NCBI GenBank assembly: GCA_002723275.1
Contig: PBNZ01000029.1
Coordinates: 62,001 to 126,000, forward strand
Direction of reading: 5' to 3'
DNA from: Planctomycetaceae bacterium
GTDB lineage: Bacteria; Planctomycetota; Planctomycetia; Pirellulales; Pirellulaceae
DNA: 64,000 nucleotides
The translations under genes and the position numbers were made by a program. Position 1 is the first letter of the stretch. The number at the start of each line of letters is the position of its first letter. The notes under the pieces were generated by a model. That model saw nothing but the letters and a program-made list of their open reading frames with translations, ran no database searches and had not been told where the DNA came from. Below, piece by piece: positions 38,504-46,245 of this stretch.

Positions 38504-38824
38504 ATGTCGTCGGATCTCATTGCCGTATTTGTAATCGTGGGCGCCATCGGGATGCTCATCGGCTACACGCTGGGATATTCGGCGGGCCGGAAAACCGGTT
38601 TTAAAGAGGGCCACAAAGACGGCCGCAAAGAAGGGTCGGTCAAGGCTTATGCGGTCGGTTACGACCGAGGCCGTCACGACCGAGAAGCCCAGAAAAAGGA
38701 AGAGGAAGAGTCCTCCGACGGATCAGCATTTTCCTTCGGCCGCATCGGCTGCAGCATTTACCTCTGTCTCTTGTGGGTGCCCCTAATTACGATGCTTGTT
38801 CGGGTCATAACGAATAGATTCTAG
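38504..38824 (+). CDS. Small membrane protein with Gly/Lys-rich linker
   Basis: 106 residues from ATG 38504, with GGGAGG 6 nt upstream; the open frame before it overlaps the Fur gene in another frame and is not used. A first hydrophobic helix (about 4-24, with Gly-x3-Gly-Tyr-x2-Gly-Tyr spacing) is followed by Lys-Thr-Gly-Phe-Lys-Glu-Gly-His-Lys-Asp-Gly-Arg-Lys-Glu-Gly, a regular four-residue Gly repeat resembling YapH/Flj essential-protein 'GxxxG' helices. A Glu-rich stretch and a second hydrophobic helix (about 82-103) complete it. No function recognised. The linker may pack as a helix bundle. Confidence 0.75.
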   Translation: MSSDLIAVFVIVGAIGMLIGYTLGYSAGRKTGFKEGHKDGRKEGSVKAYAVGYDRGRHDREAQKKEEEESSDGSAFSFGRIGCSIYLCLLWVPLITMLVRVITNRF

Positions 38825-38912
38825 GTTCTTTGAGATTTCCCACAGACCGTCAACCGATATCTCCATCGACTCAACGTCGACATACTAATTTTCTCATAGT
38901 AGGGGCGGCGAC

Positions 38913-38928
38913 TTGATCCAGCGATCAA
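38913..38928. repeat. Perfect inverted repeat ahead of the Flp pilin gene
   Basis: TTGATC and GATCAA separated by CAGC, 42 nt before the pilin start. It could be an operator or a short leader hairpin; nothing distinguishes the two. Confidence 0.3.
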
Positions 38929-38969
38929 CTCGCACAAACTATTCCTGAGAATTGGTGGTTGAAAGCATC

Positions 38970-39152
38970 ATGATCCGCAAGCTCAAATCATTTATTCGTG
39001 ACGAAGAGGCCGCTACCGCGGTTGAATACTCGGTCCTTCTCGCATTAATACTGATGGCTATCATCGGAACCGTTACGATCGTCGGAACGGAGACCAACGA
39101 GATGTTGGGCGGTATTAATGACTCTCTTCAGAGCACTCTCTTCGGCAGTTAA
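38970..39152 (+). CDS. flp: Flp/Fap-type pilin
   Basis: 60 residues from ATG 38970; an upstream in-frame TTG (38952) would lengthen the leader. A basic leader ends in Asp-Glu-Glu-Ala, then Ala-Thr-Ala-Val-Glu-Tyr and a 20-residue hydrophobic helix. That is the class IVb Flp prepilin pattern with Glu at +5 and Tyr at +6 of the mature protein, cleavage being after Ala here instead of the more usual Gly. Flp subunits build the Tad (tight adherence) pilus at the cell surface. No tad genes are adjacent, but a prepilin peptidase gene occurs at 54.7 kb and could process it. Confidence 0.88.
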   Translation: MIRKLKSFIRDEEAATAVEYSVLLALILMAIIGTVTIVGTETNEMLGGINDSLQSTLFGS

Positions 39153-39193
39153 GCCCGCATTCACTAACGTCGTTGTTTCCGACGACAGCAGGC

Positions 39194-40303
39194 TCAAAGT
39201 CGGCGAATCTCACCCGGCCGCTTCGGCTCTCCCGAATCGGCACTTGCAATCGCGGCGAAGCACAACTCAAGGCCCACCAGGACATTTCGCGCCGAATTTT
39301 CAGGCTCACGTTTCTGCTCAATGGCACTCAACAATTCAGCCATCGTTCCCTGAAAACCATTTTCGAACCAACAGCCTTGCAGATCCAAGTGAGCCTGACC
39401 ATCTTCGTTCCAAAAATCAACAGACTGTTCGTTGAGACTTGGTCCCGTTGCTCGCAGCGTTCCTTCGTGACCTACCACGGTGGTTCGATCTAATTGTCCC
39501 CAAACAACATGAGCGTTCAAACCGAGGTGAGCTTGTGTATTCGGAAAATCAACAACAACCTGCCCAAGAAACGGAGGCTTGACCTGCTGATAGGAGGCAC
39601 GTTGAATCGACGCGAACACCCGTTCAGGTCGCTGACCACTCAAGAGAACAGTCATCATGTCGAACCAATGGATGGAAAAATCATAGAGCAACAGATGATG
39701 GATCTCTTCGAAGGGAGTCCCCGCCGTCCAAGTATGATCCCATTGCATGGAAAAATCGATCGAAGAAACGGGCCCCACGAGGCCCGCCCGGACAGCCTGA
39801 GTGAGATACCGAAAGTGGGGCGCCCATCGACCATTTTGGTTAACCGCCAAGATGAAACCTTTTTGCTCGGCTAGTTCGACAAGACGTTCACCGACATCGA
39901 GATCTTCCACGAACGGTTTTTGGCTAAGTACATGCTTGCCGGCTTCTAAGGCCTCGGTAACGATCTCCACACGCTCGGCAGGATGTGGAGTAATATCGAC
40001 GACCTCAATATCATCTCGCCGCAGAACATCCCGAAAGTCTTCATGCACTGACGACTCCGGATAAAACTCTTTTGCTCGAGATTCAGCGCGTGATCGATCG
40101 ATATCGCAGATCGCGACCACATCGAGCCCCATCGCCTGATAGGCCCTCAAATGGTACTCGGTAATTCCCCCAGCACCGATCAAACCAATCTTCGGCCGAT
40201 ATCCATCAGGAACTTTGGGAAGGTAGTCCAGTTTCGGAGCTTCAATCGAAGCCGCCTCTGGAACGTGACTCAATCCATAATCCGATTCTGATTCAGAGGA
40301 CAT
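39194..40303 (-). CDS. Gfo/Idh/MocA family oxidoreductase
   Basis: 369 residues from ATG 40303. A Rossmann NAD(P) motif, Gly-Leu-Ile-Gly-Ala-Gly-Gly-Ile, is near residue 40. The family signature Glu-Ala-Gly-Lys-His-Val-Leu-Ser-Gln-Lys-Pro-Phe is near 120; here a Gln precedes the catalytic Lys-Pro where most members have Glu. The C-terminal beta-sheet substrate domain follows (Asp-Phe-Ser-Met-Gln-Trp-Asp). It is a cytoplasmic dehydrogenase for sugars, inositols or their derivatives; the substrate is unknown. It lies 52 nt after a second MocA-type gene on the same strand, so both may act on one pathway. Confidence 0.9.
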   Translation of the reverse strand: MSSESESDYGLSHVPEAASIEAPKLDYLPKVPDGYRPKIGLIGAGGITEYHLRAYQAMGLDVVAICDIDRSRAESRAKEFYPESSVHEDFRDVLRRDDIEVVDITPHPAERVEIVTEALEAGKHVLSQKPFVEDLDVGERLVELAEQKGFILAVNQNGRWAPHFRYLTQAVRAGLVGPVSSIDFSMQWDHTWTAGTPFEEIHHLLLYDFSIHWFDMMTVLLSGQRPERVFASIQRASYQQVKPPFLGQVVVDFPNTQAHLGLNAHVVWGQLDRTTVVGHEGTLRATGPSLNEQSVDFWNEDGQAHLDLQGCWFENGFQGTMAELLSAIEQKREPENSARNVLVGLELCFAAIASADSGEPKRPGEIRRL

Positions 40304-40355
40304 TTGCTTTGCCGTTTCTTTGAAGGTTTCCAGAAGTGCAATTCGAGTTAACGAA

Positions 40356-41432
40356 TTAAGCGTCAAGCAACGGAAGTGTCCGACCGCACTGTGCGCTTTC
40401 AAAAGCCGTATCGACGATCTGTTGACCGATCCGAGAGACTTCAGGTGAAAGAGGACCTTCGACCGGTTTCCCAACGGTGAGATGATGCAGAAAATACTCG
40501 ACAGGGTTACGGCCAGGCGCAACCAACGGATCGGCCGTGATTTCTTGGCCCTCCGGATGCTCACGGGTTTGCATACGGACATGGGATTCCATGTCGTAAC
40601 TGCTGATCGTGCCCTCCGTTCCCTTAATCACAAAACCACATTTAGGTTGCGGCTGATGGGTCCAAGGATCAGTAAAGGTTCCCCAGCGAGTTTCAAATTT
40701 AGAGAGTCCCGTTTCGTAACGTGCGATGGTGACGCTGTGCTCATCCACCTCTAGGCCCGCTGACTGATCCGTCATACAGGTAACTTCGAGCGGTTTTTGA
40801 TTGCCATGAAACCAGGTTCCAAGTGTTGTTCCATAGCCCAAATAATCGAGCAAAGAACCGCCGCCTGACGCCTTTTTGTAAAACCAACTCGAGTCTTTCT
40901 CTGCAGCCGTTGGCTCTCGCTCAATTTTATCAGCCCCATGCCACAGTGGACCGCGATTTCCATCGTAATAATGCACCTCTAGCACGTTCCCAATGCGTCC
41001 CTCAGACACTAGGCGATGCGCCATCACATGGGATGGATACCACCGCAATGGCCAATTGATGGCGAGCTGTTTGCCATGGGCTTGCATCGCCTCAATGATA
41101 CGATCCGCGTCGTTGATCGATGCAGCAAAGGGCTTTTCAAGAAGCACGTGCGTCCCGAACGGAGCGACCATTTCGACCCATCGGGCGTGGTCCGCCGTCG
41201 CAGGACACAGGATGACGAGATCCGGTCGGGTTTCAGACAGACAGGTTTCGACATCGGTATAAACAGCGGACTCGGGAATCTGAAAATTCCCAATCGCCTC
41301 CTGCATTCGCTCAGGCTGGTCGTCGCAAATCCCGACAATCTCAGCTTCCGGATGGTCATCAACCATCCGTAGCAAATCCCCCATGTGAAAATGATCGAAG
41401 TTAACGCCGACAACTCTCCATATTTTGCTCAT
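40356..41432 (-). CDS. Gfo/Idh/MocA family oxidoreductase
   Basis: 358 residues. An N-terminal Rossmann fold begins Val-Val-Gly-Val-Asn-Phe-Asp-His-Phe-His-Met-Gly-Asp, so the usual Gly-x-Gly motif is replaced by Gly-Val-Asn-Phe-Asp-His. The Gly-Thr-His-Val-Leu-Leu-Glu-Lys-Pro-Phe-Ala signature near residue 93 is intact. The C-terminal substrate domain contains Gly-Ser-Leu-Leu-Asp-Tyr-Leu-Gly-Tyr-Gly-Thr. The altered nucleotide loop resembles the planctomycete group that begins with a His-rich 'VNFDHFHMGD' strand. Substrate unknown. It lies between another MocA-type gene and a small unknown gene, all on the minus strand. Confidence 0.9.
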   Translation of the reverse strand: MSKIWRVVGVNFDHFHMGDLLRMVDDHPEAEIVGICDDQPERMQEAIGNFQIPESAVYTDVETCLSETRPDLVILCPATADHARWVEMVAPFGTHVLLEKPFAASINDADRIIEAMQAHGKQLAINWPLRWYPSHVMAHRLVSEGRIGNVLEVHYYDGNRGPLWHGADKIEREPTAAEKDSSWFYKKASGGGSLLDYLGYGTTLGTWFHGNQKPLEVTCMTDQSAGLEVDEHSVTIARYETGLSKFETRWGTFTDPWTHQPQPKCGFVIKGTEGTISSYDMESHVRMQTREHPEGQEITADPLVAPGRNPVEYFLHHLTVGKPVEGPLSPEVSRIGQQIVDTAFESAQCGRTLPLLDA

Positions 41433-41468
41433 TCGTTTCCTCTACGAATCGAGACCGACAGGGCCAGC

Positions 41469-41789
41469 TCATTCCAGCTGACGCCCCTCCGTCTCGCGGC
41501 TAGATTCCTTGACGATGTTTCCCTGTGGATCCATTACTCCAACGTTGGTGCCCGCCACCAATCGTAATGCCTCACGCACACCGTCCTTGTTGGTCAATGC
41601 AACGTAGTTTCGTCCCTCGGCATCGAGCAAACGTTGTATGCCCATTTCCACCGTTGCCGTGGTCTCAACTTCAATCACCATGCCATCAAACTCGATGTCG
41701 TGACCCTCACCCGCATTGTATTTAACCCCAAACACCTGGGCGATGCGATTGGCCGTAGCCGTATGCGCCTTATTCTCTCCGTGTATCAT
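41469..41789 (-). CDS. Small protein of unknown function, possible nuclease-like fold
   Basis: 106 residues, not recognised by name. The N-terminus (Ile-His-Gly-Glu-Asn-Lys-Ala-His-Thr-Ala-Thr-Ala) is helical. The centre reads Gly-His-Asp-Ile-Glu-Phe-Asp-Gly-Met-Val-Ile-Glu-Val-Glu-Thr, acidic residues on adjacent strands, which resembles the Asp...Glu-x-Glu arrangement of restriction-endonuclease-like folds. A Tyr-Val-Ala-Leu-Thr-Asn strand and Val-Gly-Val-Met-Asp-Pro-Gln-Gly-Asn-Ile-Val-Lys follow. No signal peptide. The nuclease idea is inference from pattern only. It sits 36 nt upstream of the MocA gene on the same strand and is divergent from comEC. Confidence 0.65.
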   Translation of the reverse strand: MIHGENKAHTATANRIAQVFGVKYNAGEGHDIEFDGMVIEVETTATVEMGIQRLLDAEGRNYVALTNKDGVREALRLVAGTNVGVMDPQGNIVKESSRETEGRQLE

Positions 41790-41893
41790 AAGATTGCCTC
41801 TCGATAACCTGTTCTCTTGTTCTTCTAGAAGTTTCGAGGGAGAACGCTTCCCGCGTCAAGAAGCCTTGAGCCCTCTAAGACGATGAAACTCAG

Positions 41894-41920
41894 ATAATTG
41901 TTCCGTGAGAATTATTGGAA
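41894..41920. promoter_or_regulatory. Overlapping dyads between divergent genes
   Basis: ATAATT (41894) and AATTAT (41910) form one inverted repeat; TTCC and GGAA inside and just outside form a second, offset one. The site lies about 70-90 nt before comEC and about 105 nt before the divergent small gene. An operator is possible but unproven. Confidence 0.25.
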
Positions 41921-41985
41921 CCGAGGAGAGTGCCCCACAAAATGAAGGCAACAAGGCGGGAAACAGCTAATTTTACGGGTAGCTT

Positions 41986-44481
41986 ATGGCCAAACGGTGG
42001 AATGATCTGCTGCTGCTCCCAAAACCGCCCCCGATGGTCGTCCTCCTTTTCGCCTTCAGCGGTGGAATCTTGGCGGCATCCTGGCTGGAGATCCCGGTGG
42101 CAGCCTGGTGGCTGATCGGCGCGCTCTGCCTGACCGCCTGCTGGGGGGTAAGCCGTCACCCCCTAAGCCGTACTCTCTTAATACTGCTAGCTTTCGTTTG
42201 TGGCGGCGGAGCCCTGGCCCAAGTTGATTGGCATTTTTTTTCAATCAAGGACATCGCGGTCTATGAGCGGGGCATGCAAACGGCGCCGTTTCAAAATCGG
42301 CTACCCGTCTGCATACGCGGCGAACTGCTTGAAGAACCGATACGATTCCAGGCTGAGACCGAACGTAACCAGGCTCGCAACCAGCTCCAATTGCAGCTGA
42401 CCGGGATTCGCATCTCTCCGCACCGCTGGCAACCCGCACAAGGCGTTCGGACTTTGACCGTGATTGGTGAACTCCCTCACTACCGAGCGGGTGACGGAGT
42501 CGAAGTGTGGGGTCATCTGACACAACCGAATTCGCCTCGCAATCCGGGCGAGCGAGATCGCGTCTGGTCGCTACGTGCGAAGCACAGGCTGGGCCGCCTT
42601 GTCAGCCCTCACCCGGATTGCGTCAAGCTTCTTACATCTGCTGATGATTGGCGACATCCAGTCCAAAGGCTTCGCAGTTGGTGCCGCAGGGTAATCCGTC
42701 GATACATCACAAATCGTTCAGATCTAGCGGAGGCTTTATTCCTGGGAAACCGCTTGCAGTTATCGCCACAATTGGTTGAAACGTTTGAGCAAACGGGGAC
42801 GGCACATCTGCTGGCGGTCTCTGGCCTCCATGTAGGCATCCTGGCTGCATTGGTACTTTTCTTGGCGAGAGGCAGTCCCAGGATTCCGTTCCGAGTCGCG
42901 ATCCTGGCGACCGTATCCATGATCGTGATCTATGCAGGGCTAACCGGCGGACGTGCCCCCGTATTCCGCGCCACAACCTTGATTGTGTTGGCCAGCGTTA
43001 GTCGAGTCACTCGACGACGACTATCTCCGTTCAATAGTTTGGCCACGGCGGGACTCGCGATTCTTGTCGGCAGACCGAGCGAGCTATTCCAAACGGGAAC
43101 TCAGCTCTCATTTCTGGCAGTAGCCACGTTGATTCACGTTGGCCATCTGTTTTCGAAGGAGGAAGATCCGGACCCAATCACCCGCTTGATCTGCAAAAGT
43201 CGCCCTCGTTGGATCCAGTCTGTACGAGGAGTCCTCCGATCTTTTCAGATCATTTTTACAGCAAGCCTCGCGGTGTGGCTAACCACCTTACCCATTACAA
43301 CTCGATCGTTTCATCTACTAACCCCCGCGGCACCGGTACTGAACAGTTTTCTGTGGATCCCCCTGTCGCTCGCCATCTACTCAATCGTTGGCATCTTGTT
43401 TTTCCACCTTGCGTGCCCACCGTTAGCGGAAGTCTTAGGCGGGTTCGGCGATAAAGCTCTTCAGGGCCTGGTCGCCCCCCTGCAAATGGCACAATCCTGG
43501 AGCGGCACTCATTATTGGGTAGCCGGCCCGGACCTGATCTACTTGATCAGCTTTTACGCCACATTGCCCCTGATGGTGACACACTCAAAACTCCGTGTAA
43601 GCAAAGGCTCATGGGGAATCTTCAGCCTGCTGGCCATCGGAGCGCTTTATCTGCCGACTGCGAAAGCGTTGCCCCACGACGCGGTTCGAACAACGATTTT
43701 TTCGGTGGGCCACGGTGCCTGTGCCTTGATCGAGTATCCCAATGACGAGGTGTGGTTGATTGACGCCGGCAGCTTAGCAGCGAGATCCAGCGTGGAGACG
43801 GTCTCCCAAGCACTCTGGCACCGTCGTATTCGGGAAATCGATACCGTCATTATTTCTCATGCCGACCTCGACCACTACAACCTGATCCCGTCGCTCCAGG
43901 AGAGATTCCCCATCCATCAAATTATCGCAAGCCGCCGAACGTTTGCAGCGAAAGAACTTCGCCAACTGCTCGCTACCATGCAGCCTTTGCCCCAGCTCAA
44001 AAGCGTTGCTCAGGGTGATCGATTGACCGTCGGTCCATGTCAAATTCGCCTGTATCAACCCTCCCAACAAACTCTGAATACCGCCAAAACAGACAACGAC
44101 AGCAGTCTTGTTTTCACAATCGAATGCCATGAACATTCGTTGCTTTTCCCAGGAGACATTGACGGAACAGGGCTCGACGAATTACTGCGCAGTCCCCGCC
44201 AAGATGTCGATGTCACCCTGGCTCCTCATCATGGCAGCCCAGGATCACGGCCCATTCCATTCGCTCAATGGTCGACACCGGAGTACGTGATCATCAGTGG
44301 CGGTAAACCAGGTTACGCTCGGCACTATCTCTCCGCTGTTGAAGACCATTCCCACATTATGCACACCGAAACAAACGGCGCGATTACCGTCACGTTTGGA
44401 CGTGAATGCCTGCGGGTTACTCCAACAAATCCCAACTGCATTAACGATTCCCGCCCCCACTGGCGAAAAGCCGGGAGATGA
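41986..44481 (+). CDS. comEC: ComEC/Rec2 DNA-uptake channel protein
   Basis: 831 residues, full length. It is the inner-membrane channel that takes single-stranded DNA into the cytoplasm in natural transformation. N-terminal membrane helices and an OB-type periplasmic domain (about 60-190) come first. The competence core near 265-300 carries Gly-Thr-Ala-His-Leu-Leu-Ala-Val-Ser-Gly-Leu-His-Val-Gly, and many membrane helices follow to about 555. The C-terminal metallo-beta-lactamase domain starts Phe-Ser-Val-Gly-His-Gly-Ala-Cys-Ala-Leu-Ile near 570. It has Ser-His-Ala-Asp-Leu-Asp-His-Tyr-Asn and Pro-His-His-Gly-Ser, so its metal ligands are kept. The upstream ribosome-binding site is weak. Confidence 0.94.
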   Translation: MAKRWNDLLLLPKPPPMVVLLFAFSGGILAASWLEIPVAAWWLIGALCLTACWGVSRHPLSRTLLILLAFVCGGGALAQVDWHFFSIKDIAVYERGMQTAPFQNRLPVCIRGELLEEPIRFQAETERNQARNQLQLQLTGIRISPHRWQPAQGVRTLTVIGELPHYRAGDGVEVWGHLTQPNSPRNPGERDRVWSLRAKHRLGRLVSPHPDCVKLLTSADDWRHPVQRLRSWCRRVIRRYITNRSDLAEALFLGNRLQLSPQLVETFEQTGTAHLLAVSGLHVGILAALVLFLARGSPRIPFRVAILATVSMIVIYAGLTGGRAPVFRATTLIVLASVSRVTRRRLSPFNSLATAGLAILVGRPSELFQTGTQLSFLAVATLIHVGHLFSKEEDPDPITRLICKSRPRWIQSVRGVLRSFQIIFTASLAVWLTTLPITTRSFHLLTPAAPVLNSFLWIPLSLAIYSIVGILFFHLACPPLAEVLGGFGDKALQGLVAPLQMAQSWSGTHYWVAGPDLIYLISFYATLPLMVTHSKLRVSKGSWGIFSLLAIGALYLPTAKALPHDAVRTTIFSVGHGACALIEYPNDEVWLIDAGSLAARSSVETVSQALWHRRIREIDTVIISHADLDHYNLIPSLQERFPIHQIIASRRTFAAKELRQLLATMQPLPQLKSVAQGDRLTVGPCQIRLYQPSQQTLNTAKTDNDSSLVFTIECHEHSLLFPGDIDGTGLDELLRSPRQDVDVTLAPHHGSPGSRPIPFAQWSTPEYVIISGGKPGYARHYLSAVEDHSHIMHTETNGAITVTFGRECLRVTPTNPNCINDSRPHWRKAGR

Positions 44482-44532
44482 GCCGCGCGACGGAAGAGTT
44501 TCTCAAGTCGTTACAACCAAGCGCTAGCGGTC

Positions 44533-44655
44533 ATGACATCAGACTACTTCCGGTCGATAGGCGACGTCTTGGTTGTCGCCATTGTTGGGTGCGGCTATGT
44601 TCGATTTCGTGGTGCGCTTACCAACATGATGCTCGGATTATTTTGTCAGCGTTAA
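44533..44655 (+). CDS. Possible 40-residue membrane peptide
   Basis: A short open frame from ATG 44533 to TAA 44655. Residues about 9-22 are hydrophobic (Ile-Gly-Asp-Val-Leu-Val-Val-Ala-Ile-Val-Gly) and a second apolar patch is near the end. No clear ribosome-binding site, so translation is doubtful. It lies between comEC and the next small membrane gene. Confidence 0.2.
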   Translation: MTSDYFRSIGDVLVVAIVGCGYVRFRGALTNMMLGLFCQR

Positions 44656-44699
44656 CCGAGAGCGTTAACGGAAAAACGGGAGACGAGAAGGTCGATCCC

Positions 44700-44975
44700 A
44701 TGAGCCTTTACGAAATTCTGACAATCGTCACCTGCGTGACTTCGACCGCCACCATGCTCATGGTTGGCGTGGCGATCCTGCCGCACGTAAAGAACGGATG
44801 TGCCGTCGTTCGCGATGCTGTTCTCTGGGCGTCGCTAATCGCGGTCCTGATGCTCATGGGCTGGCTGGGCATTCAACAATTTACGAATCGATCAGCAACC
44901 GTCGAGGAAACCGAGCCAGAAAACTATTCGACCAACGTAGAAACCACAACGCTCCCTATCCAATCTGACCGTTAA
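44700..44975 (+). CDS. Small membrane protein
   Basis: 91 residues from ATG 44700, with GAGAAGG 8 nt upstream; an in-frame start at 44478 overlapping comEC would add 74 residues of unlikely composition. Two hydrophobic helices lie at about 3-24 (Tyr-Glu-Ile-Leu-Thr-Ile-Val-Thr-Cys-Val) and 36-58, joined by a short loop. A polar Glu/Thr-rich C-terminal tail of about 30 residues follows. No family recognised. It is in the same orientation as comEC but 218 nt downstream. Confidence 0.6.
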   Translation: MSLYEILTIVTCVTSTATMLMVGVAILPHVKNGCAVVRDAVLWASLIAVLMLMGWLGIQQFTNRSATVEETEPENYSTNVETTTLPIQSDR

Positions 44976-45106
44976 AATAAACCACCCTGGAAGAATAAAA
45001 GGATTAGTCAAAAAGAGCGGCTCAAGTTGTTTTTGGGCAGCCGACGATACTTTCGAGAGAGACTCTCATTCAACCGTCATGCGTATCCGCCAAGGGGGCA
45101 CGCGCC

Positions 45107-45529
45107 ATGGATCCGTTTTTCTCGGAAGATATCCAAAAATGGTTTGAAATCCTGCTGTTATGGATAGGATTCGGAACTTGCGTCGGATTACTGGCAAAGG
45201 CGTTGATGCCCGGACGGGATCCTGGGGGAGCCCTGGCAACACTCTTGATGGGAATCACGGGTGTGATCATCGGTTGCGGTGTTTATTCGTTGATTGCAGA
45301 GCAGCGAGTCTCGCCGATCACCTCGGTGGGCCTCGTGTGCGGCACGCTGGGAGCTCTGACAATTCTTCTGTTTTACCGGCTATTGGGAGGATTCCTGATC
45401 GACGAAGCAGGCAGTTCAGTCCATCGTCGCAACTCCCATCGCCACGGATTCAACGACCGGCGTGGCCGACGCGTGCGACGTTCTCGTCGCCGTCGAGAGC
45501 TGGAATACGATTACGACGACCACCACTAG
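45107..45529 (+). CDS. GlsB/YeaQ/YmgE-type membrane protein with basic tail
   Basis: 140 residues. Three hydrophobic helices lie at about 14-31, 40-62 and 73-97. The first loop reads Gly-Leu-Leu-Ala-Lys-Ala-Leu-Met-Pro-Gly-Arg-Asp-Pro-Gly-Gly. It matches the transglycosylase-associated (GlsB/YeaQ/YmgE) family of small stress-related membrane proteins, whose mechanism is unknown. The C-terminal 35 residues are extremely Arg- and His-rich, then Asp/Tyr-rich, an extension not usual in the family. This tail may bind nucleic acid or an acidic membrane surface; that is inference. Confidence 0.82.
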   Translation: MDPFFSEDIQKWFEILLLWIGFGTCVGLLAKALMPGRDPGGALATLLMGITGVIIGCGVYSLIAEQRVSPITSVGLVCGTLGALTILLFYRLLGGFLIDEAGSSVHRRNSHRHGFNDRRGRRVRRSRRRRELEYDYDDHH

Positions 45530-45589
45530 TCAACAGCAACCAAATCTGTAGGATTTCTGATTCGGCACAGGCCTCCACTCCAACTGCGG

Positions 45590-45617
45590 TTGCAAAAAGA
45601 ACCCAGAGTGGTAGTAT
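45590..45617 (+). promoter_or_regulatory. Candidate promoter for rpsO-pnp
   Basis: TTGCAA (45590-45595) and TAGTAT (45612-45617) with a 16-nt spacer. A leader of about 140 nt to rpsO would result, long enough for the S15 autoregulatory structures known in other bacteria. I did not resolve such a fold. Confidence 0.45.
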
Positions 45618-45763
45618 TACGGTTTGTTAATGACTGTGTCAGGGTTAATTGTAGGAGTGAGAACGCAAGACTGACCGTAGGGAAATGCGGTACCTCACGA
45701 CGTTGTTATCGAACACTGGACGTGAAACGGCTGGCGGGCTAAGAGTACATTGGGTGTAAGTGA

Positions 45764-46033
45764 ATGACCATCACGAAAGAGCGTAAGCAAGAAATCATTC
45801 GGGATCACATGAAGAACGACGGTGACACAGGGTCGCCGGAAGTTCAGATTGCTATTTTGACCACCCGAATCAATGGACTCACCGAGCATATGCGGACGCA
45901 TAGTAAGGACTATGCTAGTCGGCGTGGACTCTTGATGATGGTAAGTCGTCGTCGTCGCTTGTTGGATTATTTGAAGAAAATTGATCCACAGCGATATCTA
46001 GCCATCATTGGGCGGCTTGAGATTCGCAAGTAA
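45764..46033 (+). CDS. rpsO: 30S ribosomal protein S15
   Basis: 89 residues, the standard length. S15 binds 16S rRNA early in assembly of the 30S platform and contacts 23S rRNA in the intersubunit bridge. The family signature is present: [11 protein letters not shown] near residue 25, then [11 protein letters not shown] and Ser-Arg-Arg-Gly-Leu near 50. Arg-Arg-Arg-Leu-Leu-Asp-Tyr-Leu follows. It is followed by pnp in the order conserved across bacteria. The upstream Shine-Dalgarno is poor (GGGTGTAAGTG). Confidence 0.98.
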   Translation: MTITKERKQEIIRDHMKNDGDTGSPEVQIAILTTRINGLTEHMRTHSKDYASRRGLLMMVSRRRRLLDYLKKIDPQRYLAIIGRLEIRK

Positions 46034-46069
46034 GCTAATTTCTGGCCATCTAACAGCCATCTTTTCGTC

Positions 46070-46106
46070 AACGGCGTCCCACCCATAGTTGGGTGTGGAC
46101 AGCGTT
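46070..46106 (+). promoter_or_regulatory. Large hairpin between rpsO and pnp
   Basis: GTCCCACCC (46076-46084) pairs with GGGTG-GGAC (46091-46100, one bulged T) around an ATAGTT loop. The flanking AACG (46070) and CGTT (46103-46106) extend the stem beyond a small internal loop. No T run follows, so it is not a terminator. Its place matches the hairpin that RNase III cuts in the Escherichia coli rpsO-pnp leader. Confidence 0.55.
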
Positions 46107-46245
46107 ATCGGCGCGGTGCGGTATTGGTTTTTGTTGAATCCGCATTCTATTGTCTGCGCGTACTCACGCATCAACGGTCCTGTAGGTCGATGCCTGTTTT
46201 GTTGGTTCAATTTTGTTGGCTGTGTAGTAGTTGAGGAAAGAACAA

